Origin: a virus | IMG/VR virus record: IMGVR_UViG_3300021403_000004 | Location: 42,871-106,870 of that record | DNA: 64,000 bases | Reading direction: 5' to 3' (one strand) | Shown: positions 16,953-25,998 of the stretch, in pieces | How the letters are laid out: the number at the start of each line of letters is the position of its first letter | Numbering within the stretch: the first letter of the stretch is position 1 | Position numbers and translations under genes: made by a program | The notes under the pieces: generated by a model | Told to the model about the DNA's origin: nothing | The model's database searches: none | The model's input: only the letters and a program-made list of their open reading frames with translations

Positions 16953-16982
16953 CGCGTCCCGTGCTGGGCGGTCCTGCGGCGC

Positions 16983-17600
16983 TTACTTCTTGAGCGCCAG
17001 CATGATGCCCAGGACCACCGACACCAGCACGCTGATCACCATGATGACGGGGACGATCACCTGGTTCAGGTCGGTGCGCCCGGCCCGTCCCTCAGCCCGC
17101 TGCGCCAGCTCGCCTGCCGTCGTGCCGGACGCGGTGTCCAGCCGGGACGTGAGCCGCAGCTCCAGCTTGCCGATCAGCTCGCTGAGGGCAGCCAGCCTGT
17201 CCTCCAGCGCCTGGCGCGCCCCGGCGTACTCCTGCCGGGGCACGAAGTGCGCAGCCTGGTCAGACAGCGTCTTGCGGAACTCATTGACGGACTGGAACCG
17301 GGCTTCATTAGAGGTGGCCGCCACGCCCACGGCCTTTTCTGCGCTGCCCAGTGCCGTGGCAGTTGCCTTCTCCGCGGCGGCGAACGCCGCGTCCAGGGCC
17401 TTGACCTGGGTGGCGTAACGCTCGTCCAGCAGCGTGCTCAGGCTGGCGATCTTGATGTCCGTCAGCTCGCGAAGCGCCGCCAGCTCCCGGCGGTACTGCA
17501 CCGTGACCTGCTCAATGGCCGCATTGGTGAGCAGCGTCGGGTCCGGGCGCGGCACCAGGTCCTGCTGCTGCCAGCCCGGCGGCACGGAAGTGCCCTCCAT
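16983..17600 (-). CDS. Coiled-coil protein with C-terminal membrane anchor
   Basis: A long heptad-like helical region (about 30-165, e.g. KALDAAFAAAEKATATALGS) ends in a hydrophobic segment VIVPVIMVISVLVSVVLGIM and LALKK. Such tail-anchored coiled coils occur near lysis and tail genes in actinophages. A spanin or holin partner is possible but not shown. Confidence 0.65.
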   Translation of the reverse strand: MEGTSVPPGWQQQDLVPRPDPTLLTNAAIEQVTVQYRRELAALRELTDIKIASLSTLLDERYATQVKALDAAFAAAEKATATALGSAEKAVGVAATSNEARFQSVNEFRKTLSDQAAHFVPRQEYAGARQALEDRLAALSELIGKLELRLTSRLDTASGTTAGELAQRAEGRAGRTDLNQVIVPVIMVISVLVSVVLGIMLALKK

Positions 17601-17628
17601 CCCTGGATCATACGGCTCACCTGCTGCC

Positions 17629-17910
17629 TCAGCCCTGCACCGGCGGCTTCCCCAGGCTCATGACATCGTGCGGGGACGCCACGACCAGGGCGCCGCCCAG
17701 CTGGTCGGCCAGCCCTGACAGCGCCCGGGACCAGGCGCGCAGGTCCGTGGCGCTCACGAGCATCGTCAGCGTGGCCGACGACGTCCGGAAGGTCAGCACG
17801 CCCAGCATCCCGCCCGGGGCGTCCATCGTCCCCGCGTCCATCCGGGCCGGCCCCATGGCCAGCAGGGGATTGCCCGGGTCCACGAGGAACGGCTGCCCTG
17901 GCGCGGTCAC
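17629..17910 (-). CDS. Hypothetical protein (93 aa)
   Basis: Contains GVLTFRTSSATLTMLVSATD and an amphipathic helix DLRAWSRALSGLADQL. The GTG start overlaps the upstream stop (GTGA). Unidentified; probably soluble and small. Confidence 0.6.
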   Translation of the reverse strand: MTAPGQPFLVDPGNPLLAMGPARMDAGTMDAPGGMLGVLTFRTSSATLTMLVSATDLRAWSRALSGLADQLGGALVVASPHDVMSLGKPPVQG

Positions 17911-18443
17911 GGGTGGCTGCCGGCCAGCGGGAACGAGGCGGAGTCGCCCGTGGCGTAATCCGTCAGCACCAGGGCCGGGCCGTCAGCTGACAGGGCGCCG
18001 GCATCGCCGATGCTCATCACGCACTGGTCAATGCGCAGGCCGCCCAGCGCGCCGGCATCGCGTGCCGGGAAGACCCGGCCGGACACGTCCACGCACGCGA
18101 TGGTCACCGGGACGGTGCGCACCGGCCCCGGGACCGCCACGGTCCGGGTCACCGTCCGGGTGCGCACCGGGCCTGGGACGGCAACCTTCTTCACGACCAC
18201 CGGTCCCGGCACCCGCACCTGCACGGTCCTGGACACGGTGTGTTCCGGGACGGGCATGCCCGCCATCGCCCACGATGCGCCGGCGAGCACCGTGACCACC
18301 ACGGCAGCCAGCAGGAAGACCAGCCGCGCGCCTGCCTGGCGGCGGAACGGGGCCAGCGGCGCGTCCTGCGGCGGGATGACCGGAATCGGGCACGTGTCAT
18401 CATCGGCATGCGAAACGGGCAGCGGCGCGGGTGACTGGGTCAC
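17907..18443 (-). CDS. Membrane-anchored protein with VPGPV repeats
   Basis: From GTG 18443 the protein has a short cytosolic part, one transmembrane helix (RLVFLLAAVVVTVLAGASWA), then three repeats of VPGPV with interleaved Val/Arg/Thr and a C-terminal small domain ending ATGDSASFPLAGSHP. The extended repeats suggest a periplasm/wall-crossing spacer. Function unknown. Confidence 0.6.
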   Translation of the reverse strand: MTQSPAPLPVSHADDDTCPIPVIPPQDAPLAPFRRQAGARLVFLLAAVVVTVLAGASWAMAGMPVPEHTVSRTVQVRVPGPVVVKKVAVPGPVRTRTVTRTVAVPGPVRTVPVTIACVDVSGRVFPARDAGALGGLRIDQCVMSIGDAGALSADGPALVLTDYATGDSASFPLAGSHP

Positions 18444-18459
18444 GAGCTCGGCAATCCTC

Positions 18460-18648
18460 TTAACGCTGGCTGGCGGTCCGGCCGAACAGCATGTCCAGCA
18501 CGGCATCGGGGCTGACCTTGCGCGCGAGCAGGGCTGACAGGGCAGCCGCTTCCTTGCCCTCGTAGAAGTCCAGGAGCTGCCCGTCATCAGAAAAGGCCAC
18601 GTACCGGGACGACTCCTGCGGGCCGTCCACGTCCTTGACGATCACCAT
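18460..18648 (-). CDS. Small hypothetical protein (62 aa)
   Basis: Begins MVIVKDVDGPQESSRYVAFS. A compact strand-strand-helix pattern; unidentified. Confidence 0.6.
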   Translation of the reverse strand: MVIVKDVDGPQESSRYVAFSDDGQLLDFYEGKEAAALSALLARKVSPDAVLDMLFGRTASQR

Positions 18649-18658
18649 CGCGATTACC

Positions 18659-19213
18659 TCACGCGGGGCGCTGCTTGATCCACCGCCGGACTTCCCCGTC
18701 GTCCAGCACGGGCCACCAGTGCTCAGGCGGCGGCGCTTCCAGGTTAGCGCAGATGACCACGCCGCCTGGGCGCACGTCCTGCCAGACTTTCGCCTCCAGC
18801 TCGCGCTGCAGCGCCCTGTCGCGCAGCGGGCGGTTGAACCACAGGAGGTCGAACTTGCCGTAGCCCCCGTAATCCAGGGCGTCAGCGACCTCTGCCGACA
18901 AGCCGAGCTTCCAGGCCTCGTTCACGTACTCCGGGACCCGGTCAATGCCGTGCACGTCCAGGCCGAAGACCTCCTGGGCAATGAGCATCCGGGTTCCCAC
19001 GCCGCTGCCGACTTCAAGGAACGACGTCCCGGAAGACTCCGGCAGCGCCTCTGCCACCAAGGCGATGAAGTCCCAGAGCGGGAACGGCATCCAGGGCGTG
19101 CTGCGCACGTCATCATGCCCGGCGCTGCCTGCCAGCCACTGCCGGTCCAGCAGCTCCGCCTGCCGCAGCGCCACCCTGATCGCCTCGGGCCTGCTGCCCC
19201 CGGGGATGCTCAC
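18659..19213 (-). CDS. Class I SAM-dependent methyltransferase
   Basis: Motif I is clear (SFLEVGSGVGTRMLIA), followed by an acidic LDVHGIDRVPEY strand and a motif IV-like FDLLWFNRPL, then DVRPGGVVICANLE. The 184-residue length suits a Rossmann-type small-molecule methyltransferase. It overlaps the next upstream gene by GTGA and begins the leftward end of the sugar cluster. The substrate may be a sugar. Confidence 0.75.
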   Translation of the reverse strand: MSIPGGSRPEAIRVALRQAELLDRQWLAGSAGHDDVRSTPWMPFPLWDFIALVAEALPESSGTSFLEVGSGVGTRMLIAQEVFGLDVHGIDRVPEYVNEAWKLGLSAEVADALDYGGYGKFDLLWFNRPLRDRALQRELEAKVWQDVRPGGVVICANLEAPPPEHWWPVLDDGEVRRWIKQRPA

Positions 19214-19599
19214 GACTGGGCCCCGTCACGCGGGCCGGGCACGTCATCGCGCAGGCAAGGCTGGACATCGTCACGCGGGCCGGGCGCGCCCGTTGCCGGG
19301 GCCAGCCCTGCCTGCGCGATGACGTGACCGCCAGGCAGCGGCTCGCTGTCCGGCTCAGGATAGGCGTCCGCAGGCAACGGCGGCAGCGGCTCGCCCGCCA
19401 CGGCCTTCGCCCAGTCGATCCGGTCCCCGCCGCGGGTTTCCTGCTGCGGCACCTGCTCGCCCATGCCGGCTCCGTCCTGTCCTGGCTGGCTGGCCAGCCT
19501 GTCACTCCCGTGCACATCAGTCTTGGCTGGCATCGTCCGTGCACGGCTGCGCCCCCGGCCCTGAGTGAGCGGCTCGCGGTCCCCGTCATGATACCGCAC
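19210..19599 (-). CDS. Hydrophilic low-complexity protein
   Basis: Rich in Asp, Gly, Pro, Arg, with repeated GPRDD/GPRDG near the end. The start is uncertain: GTG 19599, or ATG 19533 (MPAKTDVHGSDRLAS). No fold recognised. Confidence 0.45.
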   Translation of the reverse strand: MRYHDGDREPLTQGRGRSRARTMPAKTDVHGSDRLASQPGQDGAGMGEQVPQQETRGGDRIDWAKAVAGEPLPPLPADAYPEPDSEPLPGGHVIAQAGLAPATGAPGPRDDVQPCLRDDVPGPRDGAQS

Positions 19600-19622
19600 G
19601 GATACCGCATGAGACCGCCAGG

Positions 19623-20675
19623 CTACCGGAACAAGGACTCATACGCCTGCGCCCACAGGTGCCAGTTCCTCGCGATGGTGCGCTCGCACGCCGCCTCCCG
19701 GGCTGCCTTGCCCATGGACGCCCGCAGTCCCGCGTCATTGGCCAGCACGGACATGTACTTCAGCCACTCGTGGTCGTGCCTGACCAGGAAACCGTTCTCG
19801 CCGTGCCGGATGAAGTTGCGGTACACCGCGCAGTCGGTGGCGATGGACGGGATGCCGCGGGCTGCCCACTCCAGGACCTTGACGTCCGACTTGGCGAGGT
19901 CGAAGTCCGTGCCCGTCAGCGGGGCCAGCCCGATGTCGAAGTCCGCCGTGGCATAGTACTCCCGTGGCTGCTCGTACACCGGCACCCACGGGACGTGCAG
20001 GACCCTGTCGCTCAGCAGGTACGGCTTGCGGGCCTTTCCCGACGGGTTCAGGAACGACTCGCTGAAGTCCGTGCCCCCCAGCTGGAAGTCCCAGCCAGGG
20101 AAGCGCCGCAGGAACCGCCGCACGGGGTCCACGATGAGGCCCACGTCGCTGCCGTGGCTCGCGCCGCCTGCCCAGCCCACGGCAGGCCGCTCCCGGGAGG
20201 CCCGGGGCATGTCCAGCACCCAGCCGGGGATGCAGTTGGGCAGCACGGCCACGCCCGGGTTGCCCGTCTCCTCGCGCATCACCGCGGCCAGGTGACTGGT
20301 CGTCACGGTGATCAGGTCGGCCACCTGCGCCTGGTGCGTGACAGCCTCGCGGATCTCCGGCCTGCTAAAGACATGGTAGGCCTGCCAGTTCACCGGCGTC
20401 ACCCGGAACACGTCGTCATCGATCTCGTACACCAGGCGGCTGCCCGGGACGCGCGCCTGCCGCCAGACGCGCATGCCGCCGTAATGGTTGAAGCGCTGGC
20501 CGATGATGATGTCGTGGCCTTGCATGTCCCGCAGCGTGATGGGCCTGTTGCCCTCCTCGTTCCCCCCACTGCGGAACGTGACCTCATGCCCGTGCCTGGC
20601 CAGCTCCTCCAGGGGGACCGTCATGCGGTACCAGCAGCACCCGGAACCGCCGTCGTGGCCGGCGAAGATCTTCAC
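19623..20675 (-). CDS. GT4-type glycosyltransferase
   Basis: GT-B fold features: N-terminal MKIFAGHDGGSGCCWYRM, QGHDIIIGQRF, central VGWAGGASHGSD, and the donor-binding C-terminus KVLEWAARGIPSIATDC with HGENGFLV. The 350-residue length is normal for the family. Probably transfers a nucleotide-activated sugar to a phage or host acceptor. Downstream member of the sugar cluster. Confidence 0.85.
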   Translation of the reverse strand: MKIFAGHDGGSGCCWYRMTVPLEELARHGHEVTFRSGGNEEGNRPITLRDMQGHDIIIGQRFNHYGGMRVWRQARVPGSRLVYEIDDDVFRVTPVNWQAYHVFSRPEIREAVTHQAQVADLITVTTSHLAAVMREETGNPGVAVLPNCIPGWVLDMPRASRERPAVGWAGGASHGSDVGLIVDPVRRFLRRFPGWDFQLGGTDFSESFLNPSGKARKPYLLSDRVLHVPWVPVYEQPREYYATADFDIGLAPLTGTDFDLAKSDVKVLEWAARGIPSIATDCAVYRNFIRHGENGFLVRHDHEWLKYMSVLANDAGLRASMGKAAREAACERTIARNWHLWAQAYESLFR

Positions 20676-20719
20676 GGGTGCACGGTCACCGACTCCATCA
20701 GCCGATCCTTTCAGCCTGA

Positions 20720-20760
20720 ACGTTTCCGTGTTTTAACCGGAAGAGTACAGTTAAGGGTAG
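20720..20760 (+). promoter_or_regulatory. Candidate plus-strand promoter
   Basis: TTTCCG, then 17 bases, then TACAGT, upstream of the small membrane gene. The TTTCCG...AACCGG context recurs near 35150. Confidence 0.35.
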
Positions 20761-20816
20761 CGGGCCTAGTGCGGCTGCCCGCTGGGAGACAACACCTCCG
20801 AGCCGCAAAGGAGCTG

Positions 20817-20987
20817 ATGGCAATGCTCGCCATCGCCGCGCTCGTGTTCTTCATCATCACCGCCGTCGTCGCGTGGGTAGACAAGACCATTTCGGTCCCG
20901 CACTTGATCGCCTTGACGGCCGTCGGCCTGGCCTTCCTCGCTGGTCACTTTATCTGGGGCTGGTGGGGCACCCGTACTGCTCCCTGA
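20817..20987 (+). CDS. Small two-helix membrane protein
   Basis: Starts seven bases after AAAGGAG. 56 residues with two membrane helices (IAALVFFIITAVVAW; LIALTAVGLAFLAGHFIW) and a short basic tail. It lies antisense to the 3' end of a glycosyltransferase-like gene. Unknown role; a holin-like or superinfection factor is conceivable. Confidence 0.6.
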   Translation: MAMLAIAALVFFIITAVVAWVDKTISVPHLIALTAVGLAFLAGHFIWGWWGTRTAP

Positions 20988-21740
20988 CAGGGACCGCGGG
21001 CGTCCTGCAGCCTGGTCACCACGCGCACCCTGTAACCCGCGTCCGGGCAAGACCGTGCCCGCCTCGTCCCAGGGCGCCTCTTTCTTCGGCGTCCAGCAGG
21101 AGATCCCCGGCTCGGCATGCGCGTGGTAGTACGCCAGCTCAGCACTGAGGTTCGCGTAGTCCTCATGCCAGGCCAAATGGTCGGCAACGTACGGGAAGCC
21201 CGTGCGCACGGCGCTGAAGGAGTGGCAGCCGACGTCCATCATCGGGACGTGCACGGCCAGCGTGGTGTCCACGTCCGCGTGGAAGACGCCCGGCTCAACC
21301 TCGTTATCCCAGAAGTGGGCTTCCCAGCCGATCACGTTCTCGCGCTGGCTGTAATGCGCCGGGATGCGGTCAATCCGCAGGCCCAGCCCGGCCTTGTGAT
21401 AGCGCGGGTGCCTGCTGAGGACCTCAGCCAGGTGCCAGGGCCAGTCAAGGGGGCAGCCTTCCGACGGCACCACGTCGGGATCGGTGACGACGTACTTCTC
21501 CCGGGCGTTGGCTGCGCGGAACCAGCCCCGCGTCCACAGGTCACGCGGGTTGCCGCCGCCGTCGTCCACTACCCGGACCCCGGCTTTCTGCACGTCCCGG
21601 AGCCAGTCCACGGCCTCCGGCCAGGTCGTGCCGTGGTCAACGATGGTGGTCTCCAGGCCGGCCGCCTGCATGGCCGCGAGGCAGAGCCTGCCGTAGGTCA
21701 CCCTGTCCCGGAAGATGATGAAAGCGCGCAAGAGCGTCAC
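20945..21740 (-). CDS. GT-A-like glycosyltransferase, probable frameshift near 21046
   Basis: MTLLRAFIIFRDRVTYGRLC, then YVVTDPDVVPSEGCP (a DxD-like site) and a WEAHFWDNEVEPGVF region suggest a GT-A type transferase. The frame after EAGTVLP shifts: reading on gives a low-quality tail to 20766, while the +1 frame gives DAGYRVRVVTRLQDARGPC and stops at 20945 with codon use like the rest. An extra C in a CCC run would explain it. Confidence 0.65.
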
Positions 21741-21746
21741 AGCCTT

Positions 21747-22421
21747 TCAGGGATACTCCGGCCATCCGGGCTTCAGGTCGTAAACGGCAGGGTTAGCCTG
21801 CGACATCCAGGTCTCGGCCTGCCAGCGGTCCTCACTGGCCGGGGCCGGGAGCCGGCGCAGGTACGACGACGTGGCCCACCAGAAGTTGCCGCCGAAGAAC
21901 GGGGGGTCGCTCGGGTAGTGCTGGTTGTCCACCCAGTGGCAGCCCACGGCATCATGGCGGGCCAGCAGCGCCAGGCACTCTTCCCACTCGTAGATGACCT
22001 TGCGCGTCATCGACCTGCGCCAGGCCATGTTGGTGTCCGAGCCGTCCGCGGCGCCCTTGGTGTGCGCGTACACGACGGCGTACTCGTCCTGGGACTTCTG
22101 CACGTCATCGTGGATGGCCTGGAGCGTCAGCTGCTCCCAGCCCTCGTCAGCCTCGCGCCAGGCCGCCGGCTCGGGGAGGTCCCAGTTCCGGCACAGCAAG
22201 CCGATCCGCTGCCGGGCGGCGTCACGGTCTCGCGGCGGCCCCACCAGGCCGACCGTGGTGACCACGCCGTCAAGGCCCGAGCGGCCCATCGCGGTGAAGT
22301 GATCGCGTACCGGCACCGCCCAGGCGCCTGCCGCGTAACAATGATAGTAATGGCGCACCGGGAGGGCCGCCCGCAACCGCGCCTCCCGCTGGGCGCACTG
22401 GGCGCACGAGCTGCCCGTCAT
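21747..22421 (-). CDS. Glycosyltransferase-like protein of the sugar cluster
   Basis: About 224 residues. VRHYYHCYAAGAWAVPVRDH, VVYAHTKGAADGSD and FFGGNFWWATSSYLRRL resemble a family of phage and bacterial glycan-synthesis proteins of unproven activity. ATG 22421 overlaps the previous stop (ATGA). Confidence 0.6.
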   Translation of the reverse strand: MTGSSCAQCAQREARLRAALPVRHYYHCYAAGAWAVPVRDHFTAMGRSGLDGVVTTVGLVGPPRDRDAARQRIGLLCRNWDLPEPAAWREADEGWEQLTLQAIHDDVQKSQDEYAVVYAHTKGAADGSDTNMAWRRSMTRKVIYEWEECLALLARHDAVGCHWVDNQHYPSDPPFFGGNFWWATSSYLRRLPAPASEDRWQAETWMSQANPAVYDLKPGWPEYP

Positions 22422-23050
22422 CGCTGCTCCTGCCTGAACCGGGACGGCCACACGTCACTGGTCTCCTCGTCCACGCTCACGTACGGCACCCCGGCATCCA
22501 GCCACCGCTGCACGAGGTCCCAGTCCTCCGTCCAGGACGCGGGCCCCCAGGTGCCGTGCTCCAGGGCCCAGCGCCGGTGCATGATCATCGGCGTTCCCAC
22601 GTTCCCGCACGCCAGCGGCCCCCAGCCGGTGACCGTCTCGTGCGGGCCGCCGTGCGCCGTCATCCTGCTGACGGCGAAGCCTGCCTGCGGCGCGGCGTCC
22701 AGGGCCTTGGCCAGCAGCGCGCAGTGCCCCGGCCGCAATGCGTCGTCATCGTCACAGTAAGTAATGTACGTCCCGTGCGCTTCTTCCAGGCCGGCCAGCC
22801 GGGCATGGTGCCCCCAGTGCTCGCCCGCCGGGTGCTCCGGCAGCTCGCAGTAGCGGATGCCGTGCCAGCCGTTGCGCGCGACCTCGCCGCCCAGCCGGAA
22901 GGCCAGCTCGTCGTCTGGCCCGTCACTGACGATGACGTGCTCAGTGCCCGCCAGCGACTGCGCCTGCACGGACGGGATGCACCGCTCCAGGAGCAGGTCG
23001 TGGCGCCGGAACCAGGTGGGCGTGATGACGGTCACCGCAGGGCCGCTCAT
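22418..23050 (-). CDS. GT2-family glycosyltransferase
   Basis: GT-A fold: VTVITPTWFRRHDLLERCI-like N-terminus, EHVIVSDGPDD, and the metal/UDP-binding CDDDDALRPGH. C-terminal GNVGTPMIMHRRW and the acceptor-side TEDWDL. About 210 residues, compact for GT2. ATGA coupling to the neighbour. Confidence 0.85.
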   Translation of the reverse strand: MSGPAVTVITPTWFRRHDLLLERCIPSVQAQSLAGTEHVIVSDGPDDELAFRLGGEVARNGWHGIRYCELPEHPAGEHWGHHARLAGLEEAHGTYITYCDDDDALRPGHCALLAKALDAAPQAGFAVSRMTAHGGPHETVTGWGPLACGNVGTPMIMHRRWALEHGTWGPASWTEDWDLVQRWLDAGVPYVSVDEETSDVWPSRFRQEQR

Positions 23051-23772
23051 CCGGGCCACCTGTCCGGGACGTTGATGCCGCGGTTGAACTCAGCTAGTGA
23101 CTGCGGGGTGAACGGCGTCCCGCCCAGCTTGGCGATATCGGCGTTCAGCTGCCCCCCGCGGCTGTAGGCGTGCCAGTTCTGCAGGTCGGCTGCCGTCAGC
23201 GCGTACGACGCTGCGTACGTCTGGTCATGGCCGGCCTTGCCGTTGGAGTAATGCAGGTGCTCGATGACCACGTCATCAAGGTAGGTGATCCCGCACGCGG
23301 TGCCCCAGGCGAACCAGGCCACGTCCACGTACATGTGGCTGATCGACGGCGCCCCTGCGTAGCCCAGTGCCTGCACCACCTCACTGCGCATGAAGACATG
23401 GCAGCTCATCGACCCCGGGTCGCGCGGGTACAGGTCGTTGCCGAACGCGAACGGGGTGCGCTGCAGGGCCTCCAGGATGCGGGCATCCCAGCCTGCCGTG
23501 CGCGGCACGTTGTCGTCACCCAGGCAGCCCACGGCCCGGTAGCCCGCGGCCCGGGGGACGGCCAGCTCGTTCGTCCAGGCCGTGACCTGGCGCAGCCCGG
23601 ATCGCACCTCGTACTCCACGCCCTGCAGGCGCGGGTACTGGCGCTCATCGTCATCGTCTAGGCCCACGGCCAGCGTGGTCGCCGCCGTGCACGTCTGCGC
23701 CATCGCCTGCGCCAGCCTGCTGACGCTCGCCGGACGCCCGCGGCTGGGCACGACGACCAGCAGGTCCCTCAT
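23047..23772 (-). CDS. GT-A glycosyltransferase, paralogue of 25336-25998
   Basis: MRDLLVVVPSRGRPASVSRL, VGLDDDD, GCLGDDNVPRT and the late FMRSEVVQALGY and DVVIEHLHYSNGKA give a GT2-like pattern. It shares most of this with the 25336-25998 product, so the two arose by duplication. Likely sugar transferase. Confidence 0.8.
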   Translation of the reverse strand: MRDLLVVVPSRGRPASVSRLAQAMAQTCTAATTLAVGLDDDDERQYPRLQGVEYEVRSGLRQVTAWTNELAVPRAAGYRAVGCLGDDNVPRTAGWDARILEALQRTPFAFGNDLYPRDPGSMSCHVFMRSEVVQALGYAGAPSISHMYVDVAWFAWGTACGITYLDDVVIEHLHYSNGKAGHDQTYAASYALTAADLQNWHAYSRGGQLNADIAKLGGTPFTPQSLAEFNRGINVPDRWPG

Positions 23773-23778
23773 GGGGCT

Positions 23779-24006
23779 TCAACTAACCTTGTGCACGTTA
23801 ATGACTTGACTCCACGGAAGCACGCACGCATCCCAGGCCTCATCACCCACAGTAATAGCCGCGGTGGCTACACCGTGATTAAACAACTCCACATCCCCGA
23901 CAGGAAGAGTAACGCTCCCATCGGTCACGGTTACCAGCTCTACCGTCATCGCACCGCCCCACCATGCGGGGTACAGCTCGCTGAGCACGACTGGCGTGTC
24001 CGTCAT
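23779..24006 (-). CDS. Hypothetical small protein (75 aa)
   Basis: MTDTPVVLSELYPAWWGGAM, then a beta-rich rest with VGDVELFNHGVATAAITVGD. ATG 24006 overlaps the previous stop. A small beta-domain protein within the sugar cluster. Confidence 0.6.
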   Translation of the reverse strand: MTDTPVVLSELYPAWWGGAMTVELVTVTDGSVTLPVGDVELFNHGVATAAITVGDEAWDACVLPWSQVINVHKVS

Positions 24007-24695
24007 TTCTCGCTCTCCTTGCCTAGTGCCGGGCTGCACACCCAGAATGACCTGTCTGGCGTCAGGTGCCCTGCGTACAGTACGGTCTCGATCCGGTACC
24101 CGAAGCCTTCCAGCAATGCATGGCACCGAAGACGGCTATTCATCTGCGCCACGAACGGGTACACGTCTGTATGATCCTCTATCAGCAATCTAGGCACGAA
24201 TTGCCGCAGCGTTGCCGCACCCCCCATGAGAACGCCGAGCTCGGCACCCTCCACGTCAATCTTCACCCAGTCCAGGCGCGTGATGTCGTGCTCCTGAGCT
24301 AGCTCATCCAGGGTGGAGAACACAGCCCCGTCAGGCGCATGATGCTCCGGGTACGGCATAGTATCCAAGGCAGTCCTGAATCCCGGCTCGTAGCCACCAG
24401 GAGCAGCAAGTGCCTCATGGATCACGACAAGCCGTGACACGTCCAGGCGGTTAGACTCGCACAACCGTACCAGCGTGCCCGTATACGCCACCGACGGGTC
24501 TACCGCGTACACCATCGCCCCGGCAGCCAGTGCCGGAATCGTGTAACTGCCGATATGGCAGCCGATGTCGATGACCACGTCACCAGGCCTCACGCGCCAG
24601 TGCGCCTGCCTTACCTCAGCCTCATCCTCGAACCAGCCTGTGATGTTTGGGTCATCGGGCAGCGTCACGTCCTGCTGCCCGTACGTCACGATCAT
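24003..24695 (-). CDS. FkbM-family methyltransferase
   Basis: GDVVIDIGCHIGSYTIPALA is motif I, VYAVDPSVAYTGTL follows, and the FkbM signature LDWVKIDVEGAELGVLMG is present. Start ATG 24695 (MIVTYGQQ) by ATGA overlap. Predicted O-methylation of a sugar hydroxyl. Confidence 0.85.
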   Translation of the reverse strand: MIVTYGQQDVTLPDDPNITGWFEDEAEVRQAHWRVRPGDVVIDIGCHIGSYTIPALAAGAMVYAVDPSVAYTGTLVRLCESNRLDVSRLVVIHEALAAPGGYEPGFRTALDTMPYPEHHAPDGAVFSTLDELAQEHDITRLDWVKIDVEGAELGVLMGGAATLRQFVPRLLIEDHTDVYPFVAQMNSRLRCHALLEGFGYRIETVLYAGHLTPDRSFWVCSPALGKESEK

Positions 24696-25336
24696 GACGA
24701 TCCCGCGATCACCGTCAGCCACGGGTAGGACGGCACCGGCGGGACCTTCTCCGCTGGCAGCGGGAAGCGCTCGGTCTTGAAGGTGTCAGCCGCGGAGGAC
24801 CGGTACCAGTACACCGGGTCGCCGGGCACCCAGGCCTGCTCCCGGCACCGGCCGCTCGCCCGCACCTTGTTGCTCCACTCGCGCTCGGCCCCGTTCCCGC
24901 CCTCCCAGGCCCCCAGGAGCGCGATCTCCCGGCGGATCGGGTTGAACTGGGTGATGTCCCTGGTCAGCATGTCATCCCGGTTCGTCCAGCCGGAGTGCAC
25001 GAGCGAGTGCTCCACCGGGGCCTCCAGCACGCCGTCCGTCGTCCAGCGCACCATGAAGCCCACGTAGTCGGGCTGCGCCTGCAGGGCGGCCATGACGCGG
25101 GCAACGCCATCGGGGGCCAGCAGGTCATCATCGTCAATGCAGGACACGTACTGCGCCCGGGACGCGTCCAGCAGCGCCTGCGTCTTGGCGCCGTAGGTGC
25201 TTTCCAGGTTGTCCCGGTACAGCAGCGCGCCGAATCCCGGCTGCCACTGCCGGTCCAGGTCCGCGAGCAGCTCCAGCAAGGTGGCGTGCCGGTGCGGGAT
25301 GGAGCAGATCAGGGCATCCCAGGTAACATCGCTCAT
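24692..25336 (-). CDS. GT-A glycosyltransferase
   Basis: MSDVTWDALICSIPHRHATL, then YVSCIDDDDLLAPDGV (DxD) and a NRDDMLTRDITQFNPIRRE region, ending AADTFKTERFPLPAEK. 214 residues. Start ATG 25336 overlaps the upstream stop. A UDP/GDP-sugar transferase, probably. Confidence 0.8.
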   Translation of the reverse strand: MSDVTWDALICSIPHRHATLLELLADLDRQWQPGFGALLYRDNLESTYGAKTQALLDASRAQYVSCIDDDDLLAPDGVARVMAALQAQPDYVGFMVRWTTDGVLEAPVEHSLVHSGWTNRDDMLTRDITQFNPIRREIALLGAWEGGNGAEREWSNKVRASGRCREQAWVPGDPVYWYRSSAADTFKTERFPLPAEKVPPVPSYPWLTVIAGSS

Positions 25337-25998
25337 CACAGCACCGCCTTGATCGCGCCGATGTCCTGCGCCAGCTGCCCCCGGCAGTACGCGCTGTACG
25401 CTGCCTGGCACTGCGGCCAGGACTGCTCCGCCCGCAGGTACGTCTCATCCAGCGGGGCCTTGCCGGACGAGTGGTGCAGGTGCTCAATGATGACATCGCC
25501 CAGGTACTCAATCCCGCACGCGGCACCCCAGGCACCCCAGGCGTCGTCCACGAACATGTGCGTGAGGGACGGGACGCCAAGGTAGCCAAGCGCCTGGACC
25601 ACTTCACTGCGCATGAAGGCGTGCGTCACCTGAGAGCCCTGCGGGCGCAGCGGGTACAGGTCGTTGGCGTAGGCAAACGGCTCCCGGCCCAGCGCGGCCA
25701 TGATCCTGGCATCCCAGCCGGGCGTCTGCGGCACGCAGTCATCGCCCAGCGCCCCGGTGAACCGGTACGTGCCCGCACGGGGAACCGCGAGCTCGTTCAC
25801 CCAGGGCGTGAAGCCGCGCAAGCCAGAGCGGACCTCGTACTCCACGCCCGCCAGGCGCTCGTAGCCGCCCTCGTCATCGCTGTCCAGGCCGACGACCAGC
25901 GTCGTGTCGCCCCGGCAGGTGGCGTCCATGGCCTCGCGCAGCCGGCGGACGTTCTGCGGGCGCCCCCGGCTCGGCACGACGACGACGAGGTCCCTCAT
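25336..25998 (-). CDS. GT-A glycosyltransferase, paralogue of 23047-23772
   Basis: MRDLVVVVPSRGRPQNVRRL, VGLDSDDEGG, GALGDDCVPQTPGWD and VIIEHLHHSSGKAPLDETY closely parallel the 23047-23772 protein. The acceptor specificity may differ. Confidence 0.8.
   Translation of the reverse strand: MRDLVVVVPSRGRPQNVRRLREAMDATCRGDTTLVVGLDSDDEGGYERLAGVEYEVRSGLRGFTPWVNELAVPRAGTYRFTGALGDDCVPQTPGWDARIMAALGREPFAYANDLYPLRPQGSQVTHAFMRSEVVQALGYLGVPSLTHMFVDDAWGAWGAACGIEYLGDVIIEHLHHSSGKAPLDETYLRAEQSWPQCQAAYSAYCRGQLAQDIGAIKAVL

Noticed and set aside
19659-20987. One 442-codon plus-strand gene
   Set aside because: Only the last 56 codons, after AAAGGAG, look like a protein; the rest is antisense to the GT4 gene.
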